The notes: generated by a model not told the origin, from the sequence alone. 23,104 bases of DNA from Geobacter sp. UBA698 (GCA_002298925.1 DBMM01000104.1:1-23104), one strand, 5' to 3'. Counted from the stretch's first letter, positions 7,348 through 16,486 are shown. A program made the numbers and translations.

Positions 7348-8370
7348 ATGAACGTTGCCCTGATTTCACCCTATTCCCATGGTCCCGGCCGTGGCAATAT
7401 CACCACCGTCAACCGGATCGCCCGTTTTCTGGGGGAAGCCGGCTGCGAGGCAGCCATTTTCCCGGTTGATTCCTGTTCGGCCAGGGAGTTGCAGGAACGT
7501 GTCCGCAGGTTTGCCCCAGCAATCGTGCATGCCTTTCATGCCGGCATCTGCGGGAACACCGCCTGCCGCCTGGCAGCCGACCTGGGGGCTGCCCCCTTGA
7601 TTACCATCACCGGCAGCGACATGTTTGACGAGGCCCAGCGCTGCCGTCCGGAAACTGCCAACGCCCTGCGGCGTGCAGCAGCTGTGGTCTGTTTTGATGA
7701 ACTGGTTGCCGCCGAAACGGCCACCTTTTTTCCGGAACTGGCCGGACGGCTGCGAATCATCCCCCAGGGGGTGGAACAGTTGGCATCAGCCGGACCGGCA
7801 TTGTCGGAGCTGACGGAAGACGTCTTTGTCGTCCTTTTTCCGGCGGCGTTGCGGCCGGTGAAAAATCTGGAATGTGCCCTGCGGGCTATGCCGCTTCTGG
7901 CCAGGCAGCTGACGCGGCTGAAGCTGGTGATTGCCGGCGGTGCCATCGACCCCGACTACGCCGGAAACATCATGGCGCAGATTGAGAATACAGCTGACGT
8001 GATCGCCCTGGGGGATGTCTCCCGCGAGCGCATGGGCGCTCTTTACGCCCGCTCCGATCTGGTGATCAACTGCTCCCGTTTCGAAGGGGGCATGGCCAAC
8101 AGTCTGCTGGAGGCCATGGCCCTGGGGCGGGGGGGGCTGGTGGCGGATATTCCCGGCAATCGGGCCCTGGTGTGCGAGGGGCAGACCGGGTGGCTGTACC
8201 GGGGCGACGATGAATTTGTGGATAAACTCGTCTGGCTGGCCCGGCACCCGGCAGAGCGCCGGGCGGTGGGACAGCAGGCGCGGGAGATGGTATTGGAGCG
8301 CTTTCAACCGCAGCAGGAAGCCGAACGGTATCTCGCTCTGTATAATTTGCTGGTCAGGAAAGAGGGGTAG
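7348..8370 (+). CDS. GT-B fold glycosyltransferase (GT4-like) in the arsenosugar operon
   Basis: A 340-residue glycosyltransferase with two Rossmann domains. The N-terminal MNVALISPYSHGPGRGNITT has the glycine-rich acceptor loop. The segment IVHAFHAGICGNTACRLA followed by PLITITGSDMFD, and the C-terminal SRFEGGMANSLLEAMALG (nucleotide-sugar binding, E-x7-E type), are typical of a GT4 subgroup. That subgroup resembles the TIGR04348 family and the selenosugar synthase SenB as I remember them. It starts 3 bases after the TAA that ends the Sec-extended arsS frame, with no clear ribosome site, so it is likely coupled to arsS translation. It may attach a sugar to a deoxyribosyl-arsenical, or use a seleno- or thio-nucleophile; that is speculation. 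No signal peptide or membrane segment, so cytoplasmic. Confidence 0.8.
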   Translation: MNVALISPYSHGPGRGNITTVNRIARFLGEAGCEAAIFPVDSCSARELQERVRRFAPAIVHAFHAGICGNTACRLAADLGAAPLITITGSDMFDEAQRCRPETANALRRAAAVVCFDELVAAETATFFPELAGRLRIIPQGVEQLASAGPALSELTEDVFVVLFPAALRPVKNLECALRAMPLLARQLTRLKLVIAGGAIDPDYAGNIMAQIENTADVIALGDVSRERMGALYARSDLVINCSRFEGGMANSLLEAMALGRGGLVADIPGNRALVCEGQTGWLYRGDDEFVDKLVWLARHPAERRAVGQQAREMVLERFQPQQEAERYLALYNLLVRKEG

Positions 8371-8373
8371 CAG

Positions 8374-9381
8374 ATGGAAACCCGGGATGTGGTCATAGGC
8401 ATCGATATTGGCGGTACCAAAACGGCCTTTGGTTTTGTGGACCGCCAGGGAGGGCTGCTGGCCGAGGCCAGCATCGCCACCGAAGCCAGCCAGCCGGCCC
8501 ATCAGCTGGTGGCCCGCATTCATGACAGGATCGGCGAAGTGCGCGCCGCGCTGGAGAGTAAGATCCGTTTCGTGGGGATCGGCATCGGCGCCCCCAACGC
8601 CAACTATTACCGCGGCACGGTCGAAAAGCCGGTTAATCTGAACTGGGGGACGTCGACAAACCTGGTGGAACTGTTCCAGCAATGGTATGACCTGCCGGTG
8701 GCCGTGACCAATGATGCCAATGCCGCTGCCGTCGGCGAGCTGCTCTTCGGCGCTGCCGCCGGCATGCGGCATTTTATCGTGATCACTCTGGGCACCGGGC
8801 TGGGGAGCGGGCTGGTGGTCAATGGCGAACTGCTCTACGGCCATGACGGTTATGCCGGCGAACTGGGGCATACCGTGGTCGACCCTCGGGGGCGCCATTG
8901 TGCCTGCGGCAAGCAGGGCTGCCTGGAAACCTACGTCTCCGCCGGCGGCATCTGCCGGACCGTGTTCTCCCTTCTGGCGGAGCGGCGCGAAGCGAGTCCG
9001 CTACGCGCGGTCAGCTTTCAGGAAATGACCTCGAAAACGGTTTTCGATGCCGCCCGGACTGGGGATCCGATCGCCCTGGCGGCCTTTGACGAAACGTCGC
9101 GCCTGCTGGGCATGAAGCTGGCCGACGCGGTGGCCCACACCAGTCCCGAGGCGATTTTTCTGTGCGGCGGCCTGGCCGAGGCGGGGGAGCTCCTGCTGAA
9201 GCCGACCCTGGACTACATGAACGGGTTTCTGCTGCATATCTATCGGGGACGGGTCAAACTGCTGCCGTCAGGCATGGCTTCGGGAACCGGCGCCATCCTG
9301 GGGGCGGCGGCGCTGATCTGGCACCAGTTGGACAGACCGCTTTCCGGGCCGGGCTTTCAGCCGGATGCTGTCTCTGCCTGA
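8374..9381 (+). CDS. ROK family sugar kinase (glucokinase-like)
   Basis: A 335-residue ROK kinase. The phosphate-binding loop GIDIGGTKTA (D11) opens the protein, the catalytic base is D114 in NDANAA, and the zinc site CACGKQGC has C176, C178 and C183 with the preceding H175. The adenosine region LCGGLAEAGELLLKP and an SGxGAILGAA-like closing strand are present. Length is normal for ROK proteins without a DNA-binding domain, so it is an enzyme, not a NagC-type repressor. It follows the GT-B gene by 3 bases (GAGGGG ribosome site) and precedes the GT2 gene by 8 bases. In this operon it probably phosphorylates a sugar that feeds or follows the glycosyl transfers; the substrate cannot be read from sequence. 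Confidence 0.9.
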   Translation: METRDVVIGIDIGGTKTAFGFVDRQGGLLAEASIATEASQPAHQLVARIHDRIGEVRAALESKIRFVGIGIGAPNANYYRGTVEKPVNLNWGTSTNLVELFQQWYDLPVAVTNDANAAAVGELLFGAAAGMRHFIVITLGTGLGSGLVVNGELLYGHDGYAGELGHTVVDPRGRHCACGKQGCLETYVSAGGICRTVFSLLAERREASPLRAVSFQEMTSKTVFDAARTGDPIALAAFDETSRLLGMKLADAVAHTSPEAIFLCGGLAEAGELLLKPTLDYMNGFLLHIYRGRVKLLPSGMASGTGAILGAAALIWHQLDRPLSGPGFQPDAVSA

Positions 9382-9389
9382 TCGACGAT

Positions 9390-10463
9390 ATGGTTGCCCC
9401 GCTGCTCTCCATCATCATCCCGACCCTGAACGAATCCGCCCAGCTGCCCGGTCTGCTGGCGGATCTGGCCGGTCAGGCGGAGATCGCCAAACAGGTTATC
9501 GTCGCTGACGGCGGATCGAGCGATGAAACACAATTCGTCGCAGCTTCCTTCGGGGCCGATCTTTCCCACTCGCCGCGCGGTCGGGCGCTACAGATGAATG
9601 CCGCCGCTGCCCGGGCCACAGGCGACTATCTGCTGTTTCTGCATGCGGATTCGCGCCTGGAAGAGCCGCATCTGCTCGTCGGGGCGGTCCGTGCCCTGGA
9701 GGAAGAGATTACCCGGGCCGGTCATGACCGCATCGCCGGCCATTTTCGGCTCCGTTTCATGCGCAGCAGCGCGGGCCATGATCTGACCTACCGCTATATT
9801 GAGGGGAAAACCGCCTTCAACCGCGCCGGCACCATCAGCGGCGATCAGGGACTGCTGCTGAAACGCTCCTATTTTATCCGACTGGGAGGTTTCGACGAGA
9901 GCCTGCCGTTTCTGGAAGACCAGCGCATTGCCGGGAAGATCCGTGCCGGCGGGTGCTGGATCACGCTTCCCGGCTGCCTGCAGACCTCGGCCCGGCGTTT
10001 CGAAAGCGAGGGGCTTCATCGCCGCTATATCCTGATGAGCATGATGATGGGGCTGCACAGCATCGGCGAATATGCCTTTTTTACCCGGGCGCCGGGGGTC
10101 TACCATACCCAGCAGGACACCGGCCGGCTCCTGCTTTCCCCCTTTTTTGGCGTCATCGCCGAGATGATGCACAACGACTGGGGGCCGTCCGGGACGTTGC
10201 GCGTTTTTTACCGGCTGGGAGGCTACATCCGCCGAAATTCCTGGCAGATGTTCTATTTTCTGGATACCTGGGCGCAGCCGCTGCTCGGGTCCCGGCGCTA
10301 CCCGTTCCTCAGGTTTCACGACCGCTGCTTCGCACCGCTGACCAGCTTCAGGGTGCTGGACGCCCTGACCGGACTCTTTTGTCTGGTCTGGTTCATGGGT
10401 ATACTGGCCCCCTATTTCTGGTTGAGCGAACTTGCCGACAGCACAGGGCAGGAAACGCCATGA
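9390..10463 (+). CDS. GT2 glycosyltransferase, arsenosugar-associated (TIGR04283-like), with membrane-anchored extension
   Basis: A 357-residue protein; the first about 230 residues form a GT-A/GT2 domain. SIIIPTLNES opens it, ADGGSSDET is the nucleotide-binding part, RGRALQMNAAAARATGDYLL leads to the metal motif HADSRL, and LEDQRIAGKIRAGG with TSARRFESEGL matches the end of TIGR04283-type enzymes named for arsenosugar clusters. Beyond this it has about 120 further residues with a hydrophobic segment near 333-350 (LTGLFCLVWFMGILAPYFW), which I do not remember in typical members. I chose ATG 9390, 8 bases after the ROK stop, because the conserved strand starts four residues later. It overlaps the histidine kinase start by 4 bases (ATGA). 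It probably transfers a sugar onto the arsenical or a lipid carrier. Confidence 0.8.
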   Translation: MVAPLLSIIIPTLNESAQLPGLLADLAGQAEIAKQVIVADGGSSDETQFVAASFGADLSHSPRGRALQMNAAAARATGDYLLFLHADSRLEEPHLLVGAVRALEEEITRAGHDRIAGHFRLRFMRSSAGHDLTYRYIEGKTAFNRAGTISGDQGLLLKRSYFIRLGGFDESLPFLEDQRIAGKIRAGGCWITLPGCLQTSARRFESEGLHRRYILMSMMMGLHSIGEYAFFTRAPGVYHTQQDTGRLLLSPFFGVIAEMMHNDWGPSGTLRVFYRLGGYIRRNSWQMFYFLDTWAQPLLGSRRYPFLRFHDRCFAPLTSFRVLDALTGLFCLVWFMGILAPYFWLSELADSTGQETP

Positions 10464-12529
10464 AGATACTGAATGCAAACATCAGAGGGAAACTGCGCAT
10501 TTTACTGGCATTGCTGGTGACATTGCTGATTCTGGTCCTGCTGGTCTGCGTGATGCTCCGCCATCACGTGCTAGCAATGACGTCGATTCTGGCGCTCGTT
10601 TCGGTCTTCTGTTTTTACATCATCAAACTGCGCCAGGCGGAGGAGGCCGCCAGGATCAGCGAACGGAATTACCGGGAGCTGGTGGAAAATGCCAACAGCA
10701 TCATCCTCAAGTGGGATGACGAGGGGCGCATTACCTTCTGCAACAGATTTGGCGAGAACTTCTTCGGCTATGCCCATGACGAGATTATCGGGCGACAGCT
10801 GATCGGCAGCATTGTTCCGGAAACCGAATCCAGCGGCCGCGACCTGGCGCAACTGCTCAGCGACATCAACAAGAATCCTGACGCCTACTCCAGCAGCGTC
10901 AATGAAAACATCCGCAAGAACGGCGAGCGGGTCTGGGTCTCCTGGCACAATCACCTGCTGGTGGATAGCTACGGAAAACGGAGCGGCACCCTCTCGATCG
11001 GGCAGGACATTACCAAGCGCGTACAGCTGGAGAATGAGCTGCGCCAGTCCGAGGAAAAATTTGCCATCGCCTTTCGGGCCTCACCCGATGCCATTATTCT
11101 ATCCCGTCTGAGTGACGGCACTTACCTGGAGGTAAACGAAGGTTTTACCGCCATGACCGGCTACCGGTCCGAAGACGTTATCGGCACCAGTTCTCTGACA
11201 GTGGGCATGTGGGTTGATGTCCGTGAACGATCACAATTGCTGCGGCAGGTCAGGGAACAGGGGTTGGTCAAGTCCATGGAAGTCCATTTCCGCCTGAATG
11301 ACGGCACGGTCATGCTGGGCCAGATTTCGGCGCGCGCCATCGAGATCGACGGCCAGCCCTGCCTGCTGAGCATTGTTCGCGACATCACCGAACGGGAGTT
11401 GATCCAGAAGGAACTGATCAAGGCCCAGAAGCTGGAAGCAATCGGCATCCTGGCGGGCGGCATCGCCCATAATTTCAATAACGTCCTGACCGGGGTGATC
11501 GGCTATATCTCCTACGCCCGCAGACATCTGGGGGATGCCCAGAAAACCGGACCGATACTGGAGTCGGCTGAAAAGGCCGCTTTTCGGGCGGCCGGCCTGG
11601 CCAGACAGCTGCTGACATTCAGCCGCTGCGGCGACCCGGTCAGAAAACCGTTTTCCATCGAAAAGCTGGTGAATGAGTCGGTATCGCTCTTTCTGAGCGG
11701 ATCCAGCGTCAAGGGGGTTGTGGAGTGCGCCTCGCACCAGGCGGTGTTCGTCGATCGGGAGCAGATCAGCCAGGCCTTCAACAATATCGTGCTGAACGCT
11801 CTCCATTCCATGCCGGACGGGGGCACCCTGCATGTGCGCGTTGACTCCCTTGCACTGAAAAAGGGCAACATCTATCTGTTGACTCCAGGAGATTACGTCA
11901 GGATCTGTTTTGGCGATACCGGCTGCGGCATACAACGGGAGCATCTCGACAAGGTCTTCGATCCCTACTTCACCACCAAGGACGGCGGCACCGGGCTCGG
12001 CCTGAGTACGACCCATTCCATCATCAGAAAACATGGCGGCCATATCGATGTCAGCTCGCAGGTCGGCTCCGGCACCACTGTCACCATCATTCTGCCGGCA
12101 TCCGCGGAAAAACCGCTGGACGAGGCCGGCACGATCACCGTCGCCGAACACAAGCCCAGTGCTCCCATCCTGGTAATGGACGACGAGCAGATGATCAGAA
12201 TCATGGCCGCCGACATGCTCAACGACCTGGGCTATGAGGTGCGGACCTGCGCCGACGGCCAGGAGGCCGTTACCCTCTATAAAGCTTTCCTGGAGGCTGG
12301 CAAGCCTTTTGCCGTGGTTATCTTGGATCTGATCATTCCGGGCAGCATGGGGGGGCAGGAGGCCGCCCGGCTGATCCTGGAACTCGATCCCCGGGCGCGG
12401 ATTCTGGCATCCAGCGGTTATTCCGACGATCCGGTCATGGCTGAATTCGACCGCTACGGCTTCTGCGGCACAATCGCCAAACCCTACAATGTGGAGACCT
12501 TGAAAACAGCCATCCTCAACACCATCTGA
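10460..12529 (+). CDS. hybrid PAS sensor histidine kinase with C-terminal receiver domain
   Basis: A 689-residue signal protein. Residues about 13-33 and 36-54 form two membrane helices with almost no loop between them, so no periplasmic sensor domain. Two PAS domains follow (about 70-190 and 200-310), then HisKA with the phospho-acceptor H337 in GGIAHNFNNVL, an HATPase_c domain (DTGCGIQ, FTTKDGGTGLGLS) and a receiver domain (from about 570) with acidic MDDEQM and the acceptor D623 in VVILDLIIPG. Start ATG 10460 overlaps the GT2 stop codon. No partner regulator gene is adjacent. Its place as the last gene of the arsenosugar-like operon suggests it is expressed with it, but the signal sensed is unknown; PAS1 or PAS2 could sense redox state or a small molecule. 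Confidence 0.92.
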   Translation: MKILNANIRGKLRILLALLVTLLILVLLVCVMLRHHVLAMTSILALVSVFCFYIIKLRQAEEAARISERNYRELVENANSIILKWDDEGRITFCNRFGENFFGYAHDEIIGRQLIGSIVPETESSGRDLAQLLSDINKNPDAYSSSVNENIRKNGERVWVSWHNHLLVDSYGKRSGTLSIGQDITKRVQLENELRQSEEKFAIAFRASPDAIILSRLSDGTYLEVNEGFTAMTGYRSEDVIGTSSLTVGMWVDVRERSQLLRQVREQGLVKSMEVHFRLNDGTVMLGQISARAIEIDGQPCLLSIVRDITERELIQKELIKAQKLEAIGILAGGIAHNFNNVLTGVIGYISYARRHLGDAQKTGPILESAEKAAFRAAGLARQLLTFSRCGDPVRKPFSIEKLVNESVSLFLSGSSVKGVVECASHQAVFVDREQISQAFNNIVLNALHSMPDGGTLHVRVDSLALKKGNIYLLTPGDYVRICFGDTGCGIQREHLDKVFDPYFTTKDGGTGLGLSTTHSIIRKHGGHIDVSSQVGSGTTVTIILPASAEKPLDEAGTITVAEHKPSAPILVMDDEQMIRIMAADMLNDLGYEVRTCADGQEAVTLYKAFLEAGKPFAVVILDLIIPGSMGGQEAARLILELDPRARILASSGYSDDPVMAEFDRYGFCGTIAKPYNVETLKTAILNTI

Positions 12530-12608
12530 ACGGCTGCCGTCATAGCCGGTCATAACACTCCGGTTTCAATTGGAATCACTCCTGATCCAGATCCGCCAGG
12601 GAGCAGCC

Positions 12609-13289
12609 ATGTATATTCTCACGGCAGACAGCATCAGCAAGAGCTATCCCCTCGGCGGTGCCCGCATCACGGTCCTGGACAGGGTATCCCTGGAGGTGTC
12701 CGCCGGGGAGTTCCTGGTGGTTCAGGGGGAGAGCGGCAGCGGCAAGTCAACCCTGCTGACGATCCTGTCCGGCCTGGACAGTCCCGAGTCGGGCCGGATC
12801 GTGATCGCTGAGCGGGACATCACCGGCCTGGGGGAAGATCAGCTGGCGCCCCTCAGAAACCTGACCTTCGGCTTCGTGTTTCAGTCCTTCCACCTGGTGC
12901 CCTCCCTGACCGCCCTGGAGAATGTCATGTTTCCGGCCGAACTGGCCGGCGACGGCCGTGCCAGGGAGAAAGCCGAGGCGCTGCTGGCGCGGGTCGGCCT
13001 TTCCGGGCGCTCGGCCAGTTTTCCCCATCAGCTCTCTGGCGGTGAAAAGCAGCGCTGCGCCATCTGCCGGGCCCTGATCAATGCCCCGCGCATCATCTTC
13101 GCCGACGAGCCGACCGGCAACCTGGATTCCGCCAATGGCGGCACCGTGCTGGAACTGCTGCTGGAACTCCACCGCGAACACCGGACCACGCTGATCCTGG
13201 TTACCCACAGCCCGGAAATCGCCCGCATGGCAGACCGGGTCGTCACGCTGCGGGACGGCAGGATCGTGGCCGATGCCTCCCATGCCTGA
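12609..13289 (+). CDS. ABC transporter ATPase, LolD/YbbA-like
   Basis: A 226-residue ATP-binding subunit of the MacB/LolD/FtsE group. Walker A GESGSGKST at 40-48, Q-loop Q92 in FVFQSFHLVPSLT, signature LSGGEKQR at 142-149, Walker B RIIFADEP at 161-168 with catalytic E167, and H-loop H200. The start at 12609 follows AGGGAG by 5 bases; an in-frame ATG at 12570 would add 13 residues outside the fold. Its last 17 bases overlap the permease gene, so the pair is coupled. With the TesA-like gene downstream, this matches the E. coli grouping tesA-ybbA-ybbP. It powers a mechanotransmission-type ABC complex rather than classical import. Confidence 0.93.
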   Translation: MYILTADSISKSYPLGGARITVLDRVSLEVSAGEFLVVQGESGSGKSTLLTILSGLDSPESGRIVIAERDITGLGEDQLAPLRNLTFGFVFQSFHLVPSLTALENVMFPAELAGDGRAREKAEALLARVGLSGRSASFPHQLSGGEKQRCAICRALINAPRIIFADEPTGNLDSANGGTVLELLLELHREHRTTLILVTHSPEIARMADRVVTLRDGRIVADASHA

Positions 13290-15777
13290 CCTGCGCTTCA
13301 TCCGGCGCCAGATCAGTGGCACCCGGCGCCAGGCCGCCGTCTTTGTGCTGTGTGTCGCCCTTTCCATGATCACCCTGGTCTCCCTGGGGAGTTTCAGCCG
13401 CAGTGTCCATTCGTCGCTGCTCAGGGATGCCAGGGCCCTGCATGCCGCCGATATCATCATCCACAGCCATGCCCCCTTGCAACCCTCACTGCTGGCGGTC
13501 GTACGCGTCCTGGAAGGGCGCAATTCCATCCGGAGCGCCCGGCTGTACGAATTCTACTCGGTGGTCAGGAACAGCGCCGGGGATGCCTCACTGCTGGCCA
13601 ACCTGAAGGTGGTCGAGCCGGGCTACCCCTTTTACGGCACGGTGGACATGGCTTCCGGTCGACCGTTTGCGCAGGTGCTGCTGCCGGGCGGGGTTGTGGT
13701 CGAACAGGGGCTGCTGGACCGGCTGGGGCTGCGGGTGGGGGACCGGCTGCGGGTGGGGGATGCCGTCCTCGCCATCCGTGATGTGGTCGTGCAGGAGAGC
13801 GACCGGCCGGTGAATTTCTTCGCCCTGGGGCCGCGGGTTTTCGTATCCGCTGCCGACCTGCCCGCCCTGGGGCTGGTCGGCCAGGGGAGCCGGGTCGAGT
13901 ACGGACTCCTGGCCAGGGTCACTGATCAGAAAGAACTGAAGCGGATCACCGCCGAGCTCAGGGCTGCGGCGGGGAACGAGCGGGTGCGGGTCGAAACCAG
14001 CCAGAGCGCCGATTCGCGCATCAAGCGCTTTTTCGACAATCTGCTGTTCTTCCTCAACCTGATCGGCATGTTCACGCTGCTTTTGGCCGGCATCGGCATC
14101 CAGAGCACCCTGACGGCCATGTTGAAGGAACAGGAGCGGACCATCGCCATCATGAAAGCGGTCGGGGCCGGCAGCCGCTTCATCATCGGCCATTATTTCG
14201 CACTGGCCCTCTCCCTCGGTCTGGGCGGCACGCTGATCGGCCTTGCCACCAGTCTGCTGCTGCAGAATCTGTTGCCGGGGCTCTTCGCCGGACTGCTGCC
14301 GGCCCGGGTTGAATTGACGGTTTCGGCCGGAGCGGTGGCGGAAGGCTTCCTGCTGGGGATGCTGGTGGTGGTCCTGTTTACGGCGCTCCCCCTTTACCGG
14401 CTGAAAGAGGTCAAGCCGCGGGCCATCTTCGGCCAGGAAGAGCAGAGCGCGTTATGGAACCGGACCGAATGGCTGATCAGCGCCATGGGAGCCCTGTTTT
14501 TTCTGGGCATGGTGCTGCTGCGCATACGGGAGCTGAAAAGCGGGCTCTATTTCGTGCTGGGCATGGGGCTGTTGGTGCTGATCTCCTTTGTCTGTGCCCA
14601 GGGTTCCCTCTCCCTGGTCAGACGGCTGCAGCCCGGGAACCTGATGGTCCGGCAGGCCCTCAAGGGGCTGTTCCGTCCGGGCAGCGCCACCCGCTCGATC
14701 ATCGTGACCCTGACCGCCTCCCTGGCCGTGATCTTCTCCATCACCATCGTGGAAAAAAACCTGGATGGCTCTTTCGTCAGCTCCTTCCCCCCTGAAGCCC
14801 CCAACCTCTTTTTCATCGACATCCAGCCGCAACAGAAGGCTGACTTCGCCCGTACCCTAGGAATGGCCGCCAGCTACTACCCCATCGTGCGCGGCACGGT
14901 CGTCTCCATCAATGGCGAGAAGATCAATCGCGAGAAGGAACAGCAGAGCCGGGGCGATAACCTCTCCCGGGAGTTTAATCTCACCTATCGCGAGACACTT
15001 CTGCCGGATGAGCGTATCCTGGCCGGCCGGACGCTGTTCCGCCGGGACTGGCCGGGCATACAGGTGTCGGTGCTGGATACGGTCGTCAAGATGCACGCCA
15101 TGCAGGTCGGCGACCGGATCGTCTTCCGGGTCCAGGGCATCAATATGGAGGCGCGTATAGCCAGCATCCGCACCAGGACCGAGTCCGGCCTGCAACCGTT
15201 CTTCTATTTCGTCTTCCAGGAGAAGGTCCTGGCGGACGCGCCCCAGACCATCTTTGCTGCCGCGCGGGTGGACAAGAGCCGGGTTGCCGCGATCCAGAAC
15301 CGGGTCGTGGCCAGCTTTCCCAACGTGAGCGTGATCGACCTGACCGAGACGGTGGCGGTATTTGCCCGGATCATGACCAGGCTCTCGCTGATCGTCCGTT
15401 TCTTTACCCTGTTCAGCGTGATTGCCGGCTTTCTGATCATCGTCAGTTCCGTCTTTGCCACGCGCTATGCCCGCATCCGCGAAGCGGTCTATTTCACCAT
15501 CCTGGGGGCCGGACGCCGTTTCGTGCTGGGGGTCTTTGCCCTGGAAAGCCTTTTTCTGGGGGTGATCAGCGCCCTGCTGGCCCTGGTTCTTTCCCAGGCG
15601 GCCGGCTGGATCATCTGCGTCAGGGTGCTGGAGCTGAGCTACCGGCCATATATCGGCCCTAGCCTGCTGCTGGTGGCGGTAACCACCCTGCTGGTGGTGG
15701 CGGTTGGGATGGGGGCTTCGCTTTCAATCGTACGGCAGAAGCCGGCCGCTTTCCTGCGGGAACAGGCCGATGAGTGA
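13273..15777 (+). CDS. large FtsX-type ABC permease, YbbP-like
   Basis: An 834-residue inner-membrane protein. An N-terminal helix (about 17-38) is followed by a large periplasmic domain (about 45-245). A helix cluster comes next, at roughly 255-285, 305-335 and 345-375. A second half then repeats the plan: helices near 395-415, 420-445 and 475-500, a periplasmic segment (about 500-690), and three more helices up to about 825. Two FtsX domains and this size are typical of the YbbP/predicted lysophospholipase permease group. Start could be ATG 13273 or ATG 13282, which differ by three residues; both overlap the ATPase gene. It likely works with that ATPase on lipids, lipoproteins or cell-envelope substrates; the link to the esterase downstream supports a lipid role. 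Confidence 0.9.
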   Translation: MPPMPDLRFIRRQISGTRRQAAVFVLCVALSMITLVSLGSFSRSVHSSLLRDARALHAADIIIHSHAPLQPSLLAVVRVLEGRNSIRSARLYEFYSVVRNSAGDASLLANLKVVEPGYPFYGTVDMASGRPFAQVLLPGGVVVEQGLLDRLGLRVGDRLRVGDAVLAIRDVVVQESDRPVNFFALGPRVFVSAADLPALGLVGQGSRVEYGLLARVTDQKELKRITAELRAAAGNERVRVETSQSADSRIKRFFDNLLFFLNLIGMFTLLLAGIGIQSTLTAMLKEQERTIAIMKAVGAGSRFIIGHYFALALSLGLGGTLIGLATSLLLQNLLPGLFAGLLPARVELTVSAGAVAEGFLLGMLVVVLFTALPLYRLKEVKPRAIFGQEEQSALWNRTEWLISAMGALFFLGMVLLRIRELKSGLYFVLGMGLLVLISFVCAQGSLSLVRRLQPGNLMVRQALKGLFRPGSATRSIIVTLTASLAVIFSITIVEKNLDGSFVSSFPPEAPNLFFIDIQPQQKADFARTLGMAASYYPIVRGTVVSINGEKINREKEQQSRGDNLSREFNLTYRETLLPDERILAGRTLFRRDWPGIQVSVLDTVVKMHAMQVGDRIVFRVQGINMEARIASIRTRTESGLQPFFYFVFQEKVLADAPQTIFAAARVDKSRVAAIQNRVVASFPNVSVIDLTETVAVFARIMTRLSLIVRFFTLFSVIAGFLIIVSSVFATRYARIREAVYFTILGAGRRFVLGVFALESLFLGVISALLALVLSQAAGWIICVRVLELSYRPYIGPSLLLVAVTTLLVVAVGMGASLSIVRQKPAAFLREQADE

Positions 15778-15799
15778 TTTTATCTGAAATGAGGAAACC

Positions 15800-16471
15800 A
15801 TGAAAAGCTGGATGATGGTACTGGCGGGGGTGGTTGTGCTGCTGATCGGGCTGGCGGTCGGCTGCGAAAAACAGAAACAGCCGGCCGTGCCGCCGCAGGC
15901 GGAACAGCCGGCCTTCAAGGGGACCATTGTGGCCTTCGGCGACAGCCTCACGGCCGGCCTGGGTCTAGCGGAGGAAGAGGCCTATCCGGCCCAGCTGGAG
16001 AAGAAACTGCGCCAGGACGGCCATCCCTGGCGGGTGGTGAATGCCGGCATCAGCGGAGAAACCAGCAGCGGCGCGCTCTCGCGGGTGGCCTGGCTGCTCA
16101 GGCTCAAGCCGGATATCGTGATCCTCGAAACCGGGGGCAATGACGGTCTGCGCGGGGTCGATCCCGCTCTGACCCGCGCCAACATCGACGAGATTGTCAG
16201 AATCCTGAAAGAAAACCAGGTCAGCGTCGTCCTGGCCGGCATGCGCATGGTCACCAACCTGGGGCGGCTGCATACGGACGCTTTTTCAGCCATCTATCCG
16301 GCCGTGGCCAGGAAGCATGACCTGGTCCTGATTCCCTTTTTCCTGGAAGGGGTGGCCGGCGATGCGGCCCTGAACCAGTCCGACGGCATCCACCCCACGG
16401 CCGAGGGCTACCGGATTGTGGTCGCGGGGCTCTATCCCTATCTGCTGCGGGTTATTGAAGATAAAAAATGA
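15800..16471 (+). CDS. tesA: TesA-like GDSL esterase, predicted lipoprotein
   Basis: A 223-residue SGNH hydrolase. Block I GDSLTAGLG has the nucleophile S49, block II is NAGISGETSSG, block III GGND, and block V DGIHP has D195 and H198, completing the catalytic set. The N-terminus is a lipoprotein signal with the cysteine at C22 (LAVGC), so the enzyme is probably lipid-anchored, unlike E. coli TesA, which is soluble in the periplasm. A Pro/Gln-rich linker joins C22 to the domain. It sits 22 bases after the permease gene behind AATGAGGAAACC. It would hydrolyse acyl esters or thioesters, and with the ABC pair forms a recurring esterase-transporter module. Confidence 0.9.
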   Translation: MKSWMMVLAGVVVLLIGLAVGCEKQKQPAVPPQAEQPAFKGTIVAFGDSLTAGLGLAEEEAYPAQLEKKLRQDGHPWRVVNAGISGETSSGALSRVAWLLRLKPDIVILETGGNDGLRGVDPALTRANIDEIVRILKENQVSVVLAGMRMVTNLGRLHTDAFSAIYPAVARKHDLVLIPFFLEGVAGDAALNQSDGIHPTAEGYRIVVAGLYPYLLRVIEDKK

Positions 16472-16486
16472 CCTGAAGTCTGCTTG

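Noticed and set aside
7786..8898. Long minus-strand open frame opposite the glycosyltransferase and ROK genes
   Set aside because: It is antisense to two genes with complete family motifs, has a composition typical of reverse-frame translation of GC-rich genes, and shows no domain.
11231..12553. 440-codon minus-strand open frame opposite the histidine kinase
   Set aside because: The plus strand carries an intact HisKA, HATPase and receiver domain across the same bases; the antisense product has no recognisable motif or ribosome site.
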